Positions 7,796 through 16,736 are shown, counted from the first letter of the stretch. The stretch is 64,000 bases of DNA from Mesorhizobium helmanticense (GCF_003034915.1 NZ_PZJX01000018.1:62001-126000); one strand, 5' to 3'. Notes: a model not told the origin generated them from the letters alone. A program made the numbers and translations.

Positions 7796-9691
7796 TCAGC
7801 CCTTGACCGCGCCGGAAAGCGCACCCTGGACGAGGTAACGTTGGAAGAAGAAGGCGACCGCCACGGGCGGCAGGATGGCAAGCACGCTGGCGGCAAAAAG
7901 CGGCCCATACTCATAGAAGCGTGCCTGGTTGAGAAAGCCTGCGATGACGACCGGGATTGTCTGCGTCTTGGGGGTCGAGGTCAGGATCATGGCAAAGAGA
8001 AACTCGTTCCAGGACACCAGGAAGCAGAAGATCAGCGCCGCGACGATAGCCGGCCGCACCACAGGCACCAGAACCTTGCGGAACATCGTCCAGCGGCTGC
8101 AGCCATCGATCTGTGCAGCGCGCTCCAGGCTGAGGGGCACGGTCTCGAAACTGGTCTTCATCATCCAGGCGGCAAGCGGCATCAGGATCGTCGAATATGC
8201 GATCACCAGACCGAGATGGGTGTCGATGAGCCCGAGCGTCCGGAAGATGACAAAGAACGGCAGAACCAGCGTCAGCGCAGGAACCATACGCGTCAGAAGA
8301 AGCGCCCAGAGGCTGACGGCAAAGAAACGATGTCCGGCGTAGCGGGCAAAACCGTAACCAGCCAATGTGCCGAGCGCGACGTTGATGACGGAGACGACGA
8401 TGCCGACGCCGAAACTGTTGAGCAGCGACAACGGCACGCGTGCGGCCTGCACGCTGGTCGTGCCTTGGGCCATGAGCACGGACCGATAGTTTTCGAAGGT
8501 GAGCGTCGAGGGCACGACGGAAGGAGGCGTTCGGATCAGGTCGGTGGCCGGCGACAGGCTGATCAGGATCAGCGCGGCGACGGGCAGGAAAGACCAGACA
8601 AAAATGGCAACAACGGCGAGCGCGAACAGGAATTTAGCCGTGTTGCGCGTGGCAATCGGGCCCATCAGCCTCTTCGGCTTCCATTCCGGCAAGACGACCA
8701 TGGGAGGGCGCGGGCGGCTGGCCGTCTGCAGTCCTGGAGCGGCCATCGCCGGCACCGTCGTTCTGGCTTTCCTGGGGCTGAGGAAGGCGAAATAGGCGAT
8801 CGCGAATGCAAGGCTGAGGAACGTCAACACGTAGAGAAGAGCGGCCCCTTCGCCGAACTTCAGGAACTGGAAGGATTGCATGTAGCCGAGCCAGGACAAT
8901 GTGGTTGTCGCCGCGCCCGGCCCACCGCGCGTCATGATCCAGATGATGTCGAAGGCCAGGAACGCATTGATGGTGGAGATGATGGTGGAGAAAAGCAGCG
9001 TCGGCTTGAGCCAGGGCAGCGTGATCGAGAAGAAGCGCTTGACCGGCCCTGCGCCGTCGAGAATGGCTGCGCGATGCAGGTTGCCCGGCATGGATTGCAA
9101 GCTGGAAAGGAGCATCAGCGTCGTCAACGGCGTCTGGTTCCAGACCTGGGTCAATGCCACGAGGTTGAGGGCGCGGAAGCCCTCTCCGAACCATGCCCGT
9201 CCCCATGAACCGAGGCCCACGTCGTTGAGAAAGCCGTTCAACAAACCGAAATTGCCGGCATAGATGAAGGACCACAGCACTCCGATAGACACAGGCGCCA
9301 TGGCCCAGGGGACAAGGACCACACTGCGCAGGAAGCCGCGGCCAGCAAATCGCTGGTTTAAGACAAGTGCGATCAGCGTTCCGAGTACGGTCGTTCCGAT
9401 GACCGCAATCGCCGAGAAATAAAGCGTGCGGCCGAGCGCATACCAGAAGTCCTGGTTCTGGAAGATCTTCGTATAATTGGCGAAGCCAACGAAAATCCAT
9501 CGCTTGGTGATCGGATTGGTGATGTTGAAGGACAAATAGAGGCTGTAGAGGAGTGGCAGGCCGACGATCAGGACCATCAGGATCAGTGTCGGGGCGACGG
9601 AGACATAAGCAAAAGCCGGAAGGCTGATCCTGCGGCGGCGCTGATGCGCCAGTGGCTCTATTCTTTGCGACGGCAGCAGCGTCGTTGTCAT
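7796..9691 (-). CDS. Fused double ABC permease (MalF-type plus MalG-type in one chain)
   Basis: A single uninterrupted 631-residue protein containing two complete binding-protein-dependent permease domains. The N-terminal half is MalF/UgpA-like with the coupling-loop (EAA) motif AAILDGAGPVKRFFSITLP near residue 213. The C-terminal half is MalG/UgpE-like with a second motif AAQIDGCSRWTMFRKVLVP near residue 527. A hydrophilic Pro/Arg-rich linker joins them around residues 320-350. Carbohydrate permeases are normally two separate proteins of about 300 residues each. ATG 9691 is chosen; GTG 9703 is an alternative. It works with the adjacent binding protein and ATPase. Confidence 0.92.
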   Translation of the reverse strand: MTTTLLPSQRIEPLAHQRRRRISLPAFAYVSVAPTLILMVLIVGLPLLYSLYLSFNITNPITKRWIFVGFANYTKIFQNQDFWYALGRTLYFSAIAVIGTTVLGTLIALVLNQRFAGRGFLRSVVLVPWAMAPVSIGVLWSFIYAGNFGLLNGFLNDVGLGSWGRAWFGEGFRALNLVALTQVWNQTPLTTLMLLSSLQSMPGNLHRAAILDGAGPVKRFFSITLPWLKPTLLFSTIISTINAFLAFDIIWIMTRGGPGAATTTLSWLGYMQSFQFLKFGEGAALLYVLTFLSLAFAIAYFAFLSPRKARTTVPAMAAPGLQTASRPRPPMVVLPEWKPKRLMGPIATRNTAKFLFALAVVAIFVWSFLPVAALILISLSPATDLIRTPPSVVPSTLTFENYRSVLMAQGTTSVQAARVPLSLLNSFGVGIVVSVINVALGTLAGYGFARYAGHRFFAVSLWALLLTRMVPALTLVLPFFVIFRTLGLIDTHLGLVIAYSTILMPLAAWMMKTSFETVPLSLERAAQIDGCSRWTMFRKVLVPVVRPAIVAALIFCFLVSWNEFLFAMILTSTPKTQTIPVVIAGFLNQARFYEYGPLFAASVLAILPPVAVAFFFQRYLVQGALSGAVKG

Positions 9692-9804
9692 GCGTCCTCG
9701 CACATCATCTGGGCCAGATCGCCGGCAATGCCGCGTCTGGCGATGTCGTTGGAGGTTGATACGGACGGAGTAGCCGATCCCGATGACCGGCTACTTCGGA
9801 TGCC

Positions 9805-11109
9805 TTACTGGTACTGGGCCTTCAACTCCGAAGCCTTGGCCGCAAGCGATGCCACCAGCTGGTCGGTCGAGCTGCCCGAACGGATGTATTCCTGGACCTG
9901 CTGCATCATGAACATATCCCATTCCGGGAACCAGATCGCCTTGCCGATGGCGCGTGACGTCGCCATGCCGAGCTGTTTGGCCGAAATATCGAGGTCGCGC
10001 CATTTCGAGAAACTGGCGACGATCTCGGGGTCCTGCATGACCTCCTTGTAGCCCGAGCCGAGGCCGAACTCGAGCGCCCAGCGCTTGATCACATGATACT
10101 GGCCATCCTTGGCTTTGCCGCCGAAGAACTGGAGCAGGTTCCACACGCGTTCCTCATCGACGGGTTGCGAGCCCATGAGATAGGCCGCCGTCCAGGCCAT
10201 GGTCGAGCGGGTCGCTCCCGGCATGATCGCGTTGCGCACTTTTCCCGCGATCTTGGAAACGGCGGGATCATTGGCAACCTTGTGGTTGTAATCATGCACG
10301 ACCATGAATGTGTGGCGGCCGGAGGCATAGCTGGGCACGCCTTCGCCGGGCAAAGTCATGATGTCCTCGACGACCAGCTTTTCCTTGTAGAAAGTCTGGT
10401 TGATTTCGAGGATCTTGCGCAACGCCGGCTCGTCGACGAAGTTCCCATCGGCGTCGAAGACCTTTGCGCCTTCTGAATACCATGCCGCGAACATGTACCA
10501 GGACATATCAGGCCATTGTTGCTGCCACATCGCGTGGAAGGGCGCCTCGGAGATCCCATCCTTCTTGAGCTTGCGGCAGACATCAAGGACGGCATCCCAG
10601 GTTTCCGGCGCCTGAACCCCGGCCTTCGCGAGATGCTCCTCGTTGTAGAGGAAGGTGTTGTAGCCGGCGTAGTAGGGAAGCCCGCATAGCGGCCCGCCGT
10701 TCGGCAGTGAAAGCGACTCCACACTGACCGGGAACATGCCGGCCTTGATATCAGCAACGCCCGGCAGGCTCTCGATGTCGCGGATCCAGTTGGCTGCGTG
10801 CCAGCGGGCGATGTAGTTCTCCTCGGAGTACAGCATGTCGATATGCTGACCGCCGGTAAGCTTCGTCTCCGCCACGGGGTGGTAGTCGCCTGATACGAGT
10901 TCGTAATTCACGTTCTCGTCGTAGAGTTTCATGAACGACTTGACATTCTCTTCGACGATCTGCGGCTGGTACTGCCAGCCAACGAAGCTGATCGGTGTGG
11001 AGGGCGCCGCGAAAGCGCGAGATCCCATCATCGCCGCAGCGGATAACCCCGCAGCGCCTTGCAGTATCTGTCTTCTGGACAGCAGGTGTCGTTCCAGCGA
11101 AGAAATCAT
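9805..11109 (-). CDS. Extracellular solute-binding protein (family 1, Tat signal) of ABC importer
   Basis: A 434-residue periplasmic binding protein. The N-terminus has a twin-arginine motif SRRQILQ (residues 11-17), a hydrophobic core and an AFAAP cleavage region, so Tat export of a folded protein is likely. The mature part has the family-1 binding-protein pattern (NEEHLAKAGVQAPETWDAVL, then AYLMGSQ). GGGGA precedes ATG 11109. It is the first gene of the transport/catabolic operon downstream of the regulator. The substrate is probably a sugar or sugar-like amide and cannot be specified. Confidence 0.92.
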   Translation of the reverse strand: MISSLERHLLSRRQILQGAAGLSAAAMMGSRAFAAPSTPISFVGWQYQPQIVEENVKSFMKLYDENVNYELVSGDYHPVAETKLTGGQHIDMLYSEENYIARWHAANWIRDIESLPGVADIKAGMFPVSVESLSLPNGGPLCGLPYYAGYNTFLYNEEHLAKAGVQAPETWDAVLDVCRKLKKDGISEAPFHAMWQQQWPDMSWYMFAAWYSEGAKVFDADGNFVDEPALRKILEINQTFYKEKLVVEDIMTLPGEGVPSYASGRHTFMVVHDYNHKVANDPAVSKIAGKVRNAIMPGATRSTMAWTAAYLMGSQPVDEERVWNLLQFFGGKAKDGQYHVIKRWALEFGLGSGYKEVMQDPEIVASFSKWRDLDISAKQLGMATSRAIGKAIWFPEWDMFMMQQVQEYIRSGSSTDQLVASLAAKASELKAQYQ

Positions 11110-11363
11110 GCTAGTTCCCCATTGTTATAGCTTTTTTGATTTCGGCCAACCGGCTGCGCCGGCAGATAACTTTCGGTATCTCCGACCTCGAAGACGAACT
11201 GTAAGGCCGGTTAAGCTCGTGCTGTGGGGTAACTATGCAAAATTTTTTGGAGCTGTCCAACAAAATTTTTATTTTCGGATCATTTATCCGCCAGTTTTGA
11301 GCAGGTGACCATTTTTTAAGCTGACTTTTGATCGAAAAAGCAAAAAATAGACATCTTTTCGGG
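11110..11363. promoter_or_regulatory. AT-rich promoter region of the ABC/catabolic operon with repeated CAAAATTTTT motifs
   Basis: This 254-base gap separates the end of the RpiR-type gene from the start of the binding-protein gene and is far richer in A/T than its surroundings. It contains CAAAATTTTTTG at 11238-11249 and CAAAATTTTTA at 11261-11271, 23 bases apart (about two helical turns). Each is nearly self-complementary, as expected for a dimeric regulator such as the RpiR protein encoded next door. The motif repeat is seen directly; the operator role is inference. Confidence 0.45.
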
Positions 11364-12308
11364 TCAGTCGCACAGAGGTTGGGTCTGAGCCTCATCGCGC
11401 GCGATCGCCAGCTGCTGCTTGAGGCGGCGAAGTTTTTCCCGGCCTGCGTTCTTACGTGCGATGGCGACGCCGTAGGAGATGATATCGATCGCGATCATGT
11501 AAGCGTAGCGGATTGACGCCGGGCTCAGAATATCTTCGTCGGGGGGGGCGTTGATGGGCAGCAGCTCATCCACCGCGGCGGCGAGAGGTGTTCCGCTTGG
11601 GGTCAGGGCAATCGTTATCGCTCCGTATTCGCGAGCGACGGATACGGCCTTCTCAAGCTCGCTATTGGCGCCCGTGAGCGAACAGCAGATGACGACGTCC
11701 GTGCGTTCCACGCTTGTCGCCAGCATGAATTGCATCTGGTGATCGTTACAGGGAATGACACGTATGCCCAGCCGGAAAAAGCGGTTCTGGATTTCCTCGA
11801 TGAGCCATGAGGAGACGCCGCCGCTGCCGAATGCGTAGAGCGTGTGACAGACACTGATCTTGTCGACCACCGCCTGAGCGCGTTCGAGATCGACGTTGTG
11901 ATGCATATCCGCAATGGTTTTCTGTGCCCGTTTGCTGACGCGCTCCGCAACCTCGGCGATGGATCCGGGCGGCGTCTGGGGTTCGAGATAACGGATGCCG
12001 ACACGCACCGATCCCATGATCTTAAGCTTGAGATCCTTTAGGCCGTCACACCCCAGCATGCGGGAAAACCGGGTGACGGTTGGCGCCGATACATGGAGCC
12101 AGGTGGTGAGCTCCTCGATGGGCTTTTCGGCAAAGCTATGCGGCTCGCTCAGAATCGCGTGTGCAATCCGGCGGTTTGTTTTGGAGAACTGTGACTGCTG
12201 GTCGATAATTAATCCGATAATGTCTTGTGCGTTGCGCTTGTCGCCTTGGACGACCACGCCATCATTGGGTTTCGATGTGCGAGTTTCTTGCGATCTATTG
12301 CGAGCCAT
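11364..12308 (-). CDS. RpiR-family transcriptional regulator (HTH plus SIS domain)
   Basis: A 314-residue regulator. The N-terminal half has the RpiR helix-turn-helix pattern (IDQQSQFSKTNRRIAHAIL, then LTTWLHVSAPTVTRFSRMLG). The C-terminal half is a SIS phosphosugar-binding domain (YAFGSGGVSSWLIEEIQNRF, later VVICCSLTGANSELEKAV). The family senses phosphorylated sugars or related metabolites. AGGGAG lies seven bases before ATG 12308. Transcribed in the same direction as, and just upstream of, the binding-protein operon, it is the likely controller of that operon. Confidence 0.92.
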   Translation of the reverse strand: MARNRSQETRTSKPNDGVVVQGDKRNAQDIIGLIIDQQSQFSKTNRRIAHAILSEPHSFAEKPIEELTTWLHVSAPTVTRFSRMLGCDGLKDLKLKIMGSVRVGIRYLEPQTPPGSIAEVAERVSKRAQKTIADMHHNVDLERAQAVVDKISVCHTLYAFGSGGVSSWLIEEIQNRFFRLGIRVIPCNDHQMQFMLATSVERTDVVICCSLTGANSELEKAVSVAREYGAITIALTPSGTPLAAAVDELLPINAPPDEDILSPASIRYAYMIAIDIISYGVAIARKNAGREKLRRLKQQLAIARDEAQTQPLCD

Positions 12309-12931
12309 TGACTATCTCCCTAGGAATTGATCTCGCAACGTGGGCTCGTGCTCGAGGCAGAGAGCGATGGCATGCACGTCGACTTCCGTCGCGACCGCCT
12401 GCTTTCGGACTGCTTTCCAGGTCGTTGCATAAATTTTACTTTACTCATACTGGCTATAATCAAGAGGATTTGGGGGCCTATTGACCCGAGCAAATACGGT
12501 ACCGCCTTTGCATCCGATACCGCAAATCGGCGCGACGCATCATAGGCATTTTCCAGTGACGTAGCTTTGGCTCGACTATCGGAGCAGTTTGTCAGGATTG
12601 CTTACGCTTCCTGCTCGCCCTTGGCCGGCCGCCGCGTCAGGATTTCCGGCGACGCTTGTTTCAGTCCTGCAATTAACCACAATATCGTTACGGCAGCCGA
12701 CCCCAGCGCGACCACGGGTTCTAATAGCCGAAATGGCGAGCCTGTGTGACATACATTGCAGACACCTCACCTCTGATGTAATTTAGCAATTGATCAGGTG
12801 AGGGCTTGTCCGCTGTCGTGGCGGCGTTTCTCCCGGGTCGTGTCTCGGCAGGTTGCATGCTCTCTAACGGACTTTGATACCGCAAGTTGTATTCTTGTGG
12901 TCATCAGGTAACAGCGGTTAAGGGATATGAC
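12309..12931. promoter_or_regulatory. 623-base intergenic region between rpiR-type gene (-) and caspase-like gene (+)
   Basis: No convincing gene is present; short frames here have no supporting start or family resemblance. It must contain the divergent promoters of the regulator gene and the caspase-like gene. Visible elements are a TATAAT hexamer at 12455-12460 without a good -35 box, a layered inverted repeat at 12765-12803, and a GG-N10-GC sequence (GGCAGGTTGCATGC) at 12847-12860 weakly resembling a sigma-54 promoter 70 bases before the ATG. Confidence 0.4.
12765..12803. repeat. Layered inverted repeat upstream of the first caspase-like gene
   Basis: CCTCACC pairs with GGTGAGG, then TGAT with ATCA, then AATT with AATT around a TAGC loop, separated by small bulges. 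It is 129 bases before the ATG and is not followed by a T-run, so it is not a typical terminator. It could be an operator or a leader structure. Confidence 0.5.
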
Positions 12932-15484
12932 ATGCTCCGACGTTGCGGCTTCGTTGTAGCCTTCATCATCGCAAGCCTTGCGGCCTTCGACGCGTCCGCG
13001 CTCGAACGAAGAGTTGCCTTTGTCATCGGCAATTCCGACTACCGGGAAATCTCGGCCCTCAAGAACCCGGCCAAGGATGTTGTGGACGTATCCGATACGT
13101 TTCGGCAGGCTGGTTTCGAGGTGTTCGTTGCGAGCAATCTCACCAAGCTGCAGTTCGAAGACCAGTTCCGCAACTATCTGGCCGCCGTGGATGGCGCCGA
13201 TGTCGCCGTCGTCTACTATTCCGGTCACGGCTTTCAGATCGGCGGCGAAAATTTCCTGATCCCGGTGGACGCGTCGCTGAAACAGCCGGCCGATGTCGAG
13301 GTCCAGGCAATCAAGCTGAACGACGTGCTGCAGCAGATGCGTTCGAAGTCGAAAATCCAGGTGATCATTCTCGATGCCTGTCGCAACAATCCATTCCCGC
13401 GCAAGGATTATTGGCTGAGGGACCAGCTTGTTGTCGCCAGCGGCACCGGCCTTGCGCAAGTAAGAAGCTCGCTGAACACGCTGATCGCGTTTGCCACCGA
13501 ACCCGGCGCCGTTGCCTATGACGGCGCCGGCGACCTCAGTCCTTTCTCCTCGGCGTTTGCTCGTCGCGCGCTGGCCCCCAACCAGGAGATTCGCACCGTC
13601 ATGTCGGCCGTGCGCCGGGATGTGGTTGAGGCGACAAAGGGCCTGCAGGTTCCCTGGGAGAACTCTTCGCTGATCGACGACGTCGTTCTGATGCGTCGAA
13701 GCAGCCGCCCATCGCTGCCGCCGGTGCTGGAGAAGGTCGTGCTGTCAGGGGCTGGCCCCGTCGGTCTGGATCTCCCCGAACCGGTCGAGATCGACGGCGG
13801 GACAATCACGGTCAGCATCGAAAGACCGCCCACGCTCGGCCGCCTGATGCTGGACGGCAAGGTCGTCGAGGCGGGAGAACTTATCCAGGGCAAGGACCTG
13901 CCGCGTTTGCAGATGGATGTCCCAAAGGGAACCGGCGAGCCGGAAGAGATGGACATGCTGGCCTATGCCGCACGCGACAATTGGGGCGGCGAAGCCCGGG
14001 GCATGCTGGTGTTCCGGATCAAGAGCGGCGAAGGCGCCCAGGGTGAACAGGTGATGGCTTCGCTCGAGGCCGAGCAGAAGCAGCAGGTGCTGGAGCGGGG
14101 CATCCATATCACCGGCGCCGCCGAGGCGATCGAAGACCGGGAGATCGACATTCCGGTCGGCGTCGGCCCGATTCCGCTGAATCTGAATTTCCCGACACAG
14201 GACCCTGCGGTCAGCCTGAAAGTTGCCAGCTATCCGGCAACGGGAACGCTATCCCTGCCGGATCGGATCCTGTCGCCCGACTCCAGCCTGATGGCTGATG
14301 AGGTCGACCGGCTGCGCTATGAGCCCCAGATCGGAGCTGGCAAAACGGTCGAGGTCGCCTTCGAAATCCGGGCGGGCAGCGCCGCATCCAAGCCCGCCAC
14401 GATGAAACTATCGCCTACCGTCGATCCCTGCGACTCGGCTGCCGGTGAACCCCTCGACCTGCAGGGCGTCGTCCCCGGCCTGCTGCCAAATGAAATCGGC
14501 GCCGACGCGGTGAAGCTCTGCGAGGATGCGGTCAAGGCGTATCCCGATGTCGCCCGCTTCCGCTATGAGCTGGGGCGCGCGCTGCTTGCGGCGGGCAAGG
14601 TCGAGCAGGCCAGGAAAGCCATCCAACAGGCTGCCGACAGGGGGCACGTGCGCGCCGTGTTCGAACTTGGCTATATCGCCTCGTCTGGAATAGGGATGGA
14701 CGTCGATCCCGAGAAGGCAAACGACTTCTACTCAGTGGCATCTGACAAAGGCGATCCCTATGGGATGACGGCGTGGGGTCGTGCCTTGTTCAACGGTCTC
14801 GGCGCTCAGCGCGACACGGCCAAGGGGCTGGACCTGCTGCTGAAGGCGGCAGCGATGGGGCATACCTATGCCATGAACGATCTCGCCGCGATCTTCACCG
14901 AAGGCCGCAATGGTGCGCCCGTCGATCCGGTCCGCGCCGTTGCTTTCTTGAATGCCGGTGTCGAGCGACAGGACATGTATTCGATGAACCTGCTCGGTCG
15001 CAACTACCTCAGCGGCAAAGGTGTCGAAAAGGATCCGAAGGCGGCGCAGGCGCTATTCCAGAAGGCCATCGATCTTGGCCAGCCCTACGCTCCAGCCAGC
15101 CTTGGGCGCATGTATCGAGATGGCCTCGGCGTGCAGCAGAACCTTGATGAAGCGCAACGCCTATTTGAGCTGGCGACCGCGCGGGGCGATCAATCCGGTG
15201 CATATGATCGCGCGGCCCTCGAGATGCAGAAGGGCGACAATGCCGACCAAGCCGTCGCCGTGCGTTTCCTGGCATTCACAGTCGCGCTCGATCTTCGCAA
15301 CGAGTTGCCGGACGCCCAGACAACGCTGGCCAAGTTCGGAACGAAGGCGAAAACGGCTGCGTTGAAGCAACTGCGTGGGGAACTCAAGTCGAAGATTCCG
15401 TCAAGCGGTTCTATCGACACGCAACTGGTCAAGGCGGCCAGGGCGGTCTGGGAGCAAGCCAATCCGCGTCGGGATTTGTTCTGA
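12932..15484 (+). CDS. Exported caspase-like (peptidase C14) protein with C-terminal Sel1 repeats
   Basis: An 850-residue protein. Residues 1-23 form a Sec signal peptide ending in DASA. A caspase p20 fold follows, with the catalytic dyad His99 (YYSGHGF) and Cys150 (IILDACRNN). The middle, about residues 265-490, is beta-rich and unrecognised. The C-terminal third carries Sel1/TPR-like repeats (ALFNGLGAQRDTAKGLDLL, NYLSGKGVEKDPKAAQALF, MYRDGLGVQQNLDEAQRLF), a protein-binding module. The start at ATG 12932 places the signal peptide at the N-terminus and has an AGGG box. It is followed 14 bases later by a lipoprotein gene. It should act in the periplasm; the target is unknown. Confidence 0.88.
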   Translation: MLRRCGFVVAFIIASLAAFDASALERRVAFVIGNSDYREISALKNPAKDVVDVSDTFRQAGFEVFVASNLTKLQFEDQFRNYLAAVDGADVAVVYYSGHGFQIGGENFLIPVDASLKQPADVEVQAIKLNDVLQQMRSKSKIQVIILDACRNNPFPRKDYWLRDQLVVASGTGLAQVRSSLNTLIAFATEPGAVAYDGAGDLSPFSSAFARRALAPNQEIRTVMSAVRRDVVEATKGLQVPWENSSLIDDVVLMRRSSRPSLPPVLEKVVLSGAGPVGLDLPEPVEIDGGTITVSIERPPTLGRLMLDGKVVEAGELIQGKDLPRLQMDVPKGTGEPEEMDMLAYAARDNWGGEARGMLVFRIKSGEGAQGEQVMASLEAEQKQQVLERGIHITGAAEAIEDREIDIPVGVGPIPLNLNFPTQDPAVSLKVASYPATGTLSLPDRILSPDSSLMADEVDRLRYEPQIGAGKTVEVAFEIRAGSAASKPATMKLSPTVDPCDSAAGEPLDLQGVVPGLLPNEIGADAVKLCEDAVKAYPDVARFRYELGRALLAAGKVEQARKAIQQAADRGHVRAVFELGYIASSGIGMDVDPEKANDFYSVASDKGDPYGMTAWGRALFNGLGAQRDTAKGLDLLLKAAAMGHTYAMNDLAAIFTEGRNGAPVDPVRAVAFLNAGVERQDMYSMNLLGRNYLSGKGVEKDPKAAQALFQKAIDLGQPYAPASLGRMYRDGLGVQQNLDEAQRLFELATARGDQSGAYDRAALEMQKGDNADQAVAVRFLAFTVALDLRNELPDAQTTLAKFGTKAKTAALKQLRGELKSKIPSSGSIDTQLVKAARAVWEQANPRRDLF

Positions 15485-15498
15485 TCAACAAGGAGGCA

Positions 15499-15813
15499 AT
15501 GGTGGGCAGAGTATTGAAGCAGGCGATCATCGGAACAACTCTCTTCGGCGTCCTTGCGGCGCTCACAGGCTGCACGTATTTGATGCCACCCGAACCGACG
15601 CCGCTGGTGGAGACGTCACCGCCGAAGGTCGTTCGCAGGGTACCCGTCGAGCAGAAGATTGTTCGCAGGCCACCTGTCGAGCAGAAGGTTGTCAAGGCGG
15701 CTCCCAAACGGGTGGTCAAGAAAAAGGTGATCGAGCCGGTTGAGGAGGAGTCTGCGCCACCTGTCATCGCTCCCCTGGGTGGCAGTGGCGGGGGAGGGGG
15801 CGGCGGCTGGTGA
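15499..15813 (+). CDS. Small lipoprotein with tandem PVEQK repeat and Gly-rich tail
   Basis: A 104-residue protein with a lipobox LTGC near residue 24, so it is predicted to be a lipid-anchored envelope protein. The mature chain is Pro/Lys/Val-rich, contains two copies of VRRxPVEQK, and ends in a run of glycines closing with Trp. It lies 14 bases after the caspase-like gene with AAGGAGG immediately upstream, so the two are co-transcribed. GTG 15502 is an equally spaced alternative start. No family is recognised; Lys/Pro-rich repeats in the envelope often bind peptidoglycan or partner proteins. Confidence 0.7.
   Translation: MVGRVLKQAIIGTTLFGVLAALTGCTYLMPPEPTPLVETSPPKVVRRVPVEQKIVRRPPVEQKVVKAAPKRVVKKKVIEPVEEESAPPVIAPLGGSGGGGGGGW
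15631..15690 (+). repeat. 30-bp tandem direct repeat inside the lipoprotein gene
   Basis: Positions 15631-15660 and 15661-15690 are near-identical 30-base copies beginning GTTCGCAGG and ending GAGCAGAAG followed by A/G and TT. They encode VRRxPVEQK(I/V) twice in frame, indicating a recent in-frame duplication. Confidence 0.85.
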
Positions 15814-15965
15814 TGGCCTCGATAGCGGCGGTATCTCGGCGCACAGCTGAGCTGGCTTCCGTTTCATTTTTTACGAAAGCTGCGCAACACGACGAGGGTC
15901 GGAGGATGCCGCACGACGTGCACAAAACAACAACCTAAAGTGAGACCGGTCAAACGCGAGATGCA

Positions 15966-16544
15966 TTAGTATGCATCCGCTGATTGGCGCAGCGCCTCGA
16001 TCTCTGCCATCTGGATGCCCATTTCGACAAACGCGGAAAGAACCGAAAAGCGGTCCGCCAATGCAACGCGCGCCAGTCCGGCCAGAACTCCCGCATTGAC
16101 CGCATGGGCGGCGGGAAATGATCGCAAATGCGATGCCGCGGCCATGTCCGCAGCCGCACCGTTGCCGTGCCATCCTGCGGCCAGGGCAATCCAGGCAGCC
16201 GGCGTTGTCGGCGGCATTGCCGCGGCCTTGCTCACTTCCGCGCCATGGTAAGGACTATCGGGTTGGCCGACCCAGTCGTGAACGAGCGCGAGCAACTCCT
16301 GATCCCCGCTATCGAGCAGATCGGTCAGGTGGCTCAGGCACTCATGCGCCCACCAGATCGCAGCCCGCTCAGGCAGGAGATAGGCACAGAACGTAATCGC
16401 CTCCTCGGGCACTCGTCCGGCAAGGAGAGTGCGGCAAAACTCGATTGAAGGCTGTTCGGTTGGAGGTGCTACCATGTCCCCGGCAACAGCGGGACAGGCC
16501 ATGAAAAGATCCCGCGCCGTTTTGAATCGAAGCTCATAAGCCAT
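15966..16544 (-). CDS. Conserved hypothetical protein, possibly DUF6931-like (T6SS-associated)
   Basis: A 192-residue Ala/Trp/His-rich helical protein beginning MAYELRFKTARDLF at ATG 16544; the frame upstream to 16721 looks untranslated. It has no signal peptide or membrane segment, so it is probably cytoplasmic. Features include the helical repeat-like segments ERAAIWWAHECLSHL and TPAAWIALAAGWHG. It resembles, from memory and without a search, the DUF6931 proteins found beside T6SS genes. It is transcribed divergently from the OmpA-domain gene. Function is unknown. Confidence 0.7.
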   Translation of the reverse strand: MAYELRFKTARDLFMACPAVAGDMVAPPTEQPSIEFCRTLLAGRVPEEAITFCAYLLPERAAIWWAHECLSHLTDLLDSGDQELLALVHDWVGQPDSPYHGAEVSKAAAMPPTTPAAWIALAAGWHGNGAAADMAAASHLRSFPAAHAVNAGVLAGLARVALADRFSVLSAFVEMGIQMAEIEALRQSADAY

Positions 16545-16736
16545 GGCCACCACGCTTTCACCTGGGGAACAATTGGTACTGAAGCGCTGGACGAGGCGCG
16601 GGTCAAGCCTCAGTCCAGGGCAAGGTGGCAACCGCCGTTGATCGCCCAAATGCTCAACGTTTATGACAGACAATCGCTTCGCAATTTGGTATAGTCCAAG
16701 TTGGCGAAATCGGATGCTCAAAACAGGAGTGCCGTT

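Noticed and set aside
7775..9208. 477-codon plus-strand frame opposite the double permease
   Set aside because: The product is an extremely charged, repetitive antisense of membrane helices, with no plausible fold.
12455..12460. Perfect TATAAT hexamer in the intergenic region
   Set aside because: No acceptable -35 sequence at 16-18 bases, and the nearest plus-strand gene begins about 470 bases downstream; kept only as a note in the intergenic entry.
12567..12749. 60-codon plus-strand frame in the intergenic region
   Set aside because: No ribosome-binding site, no hydrophobic or conserved pattern, and an equally long frame exists on the opposite strand.
15961..15976. ATGCAT-TAGT-ATGCAT palindrome at the end of the hypothetical gene as a terminator
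   Set aside because: The stem is short and AT-rich with no T-run on either strand, so a terminator is not supported.
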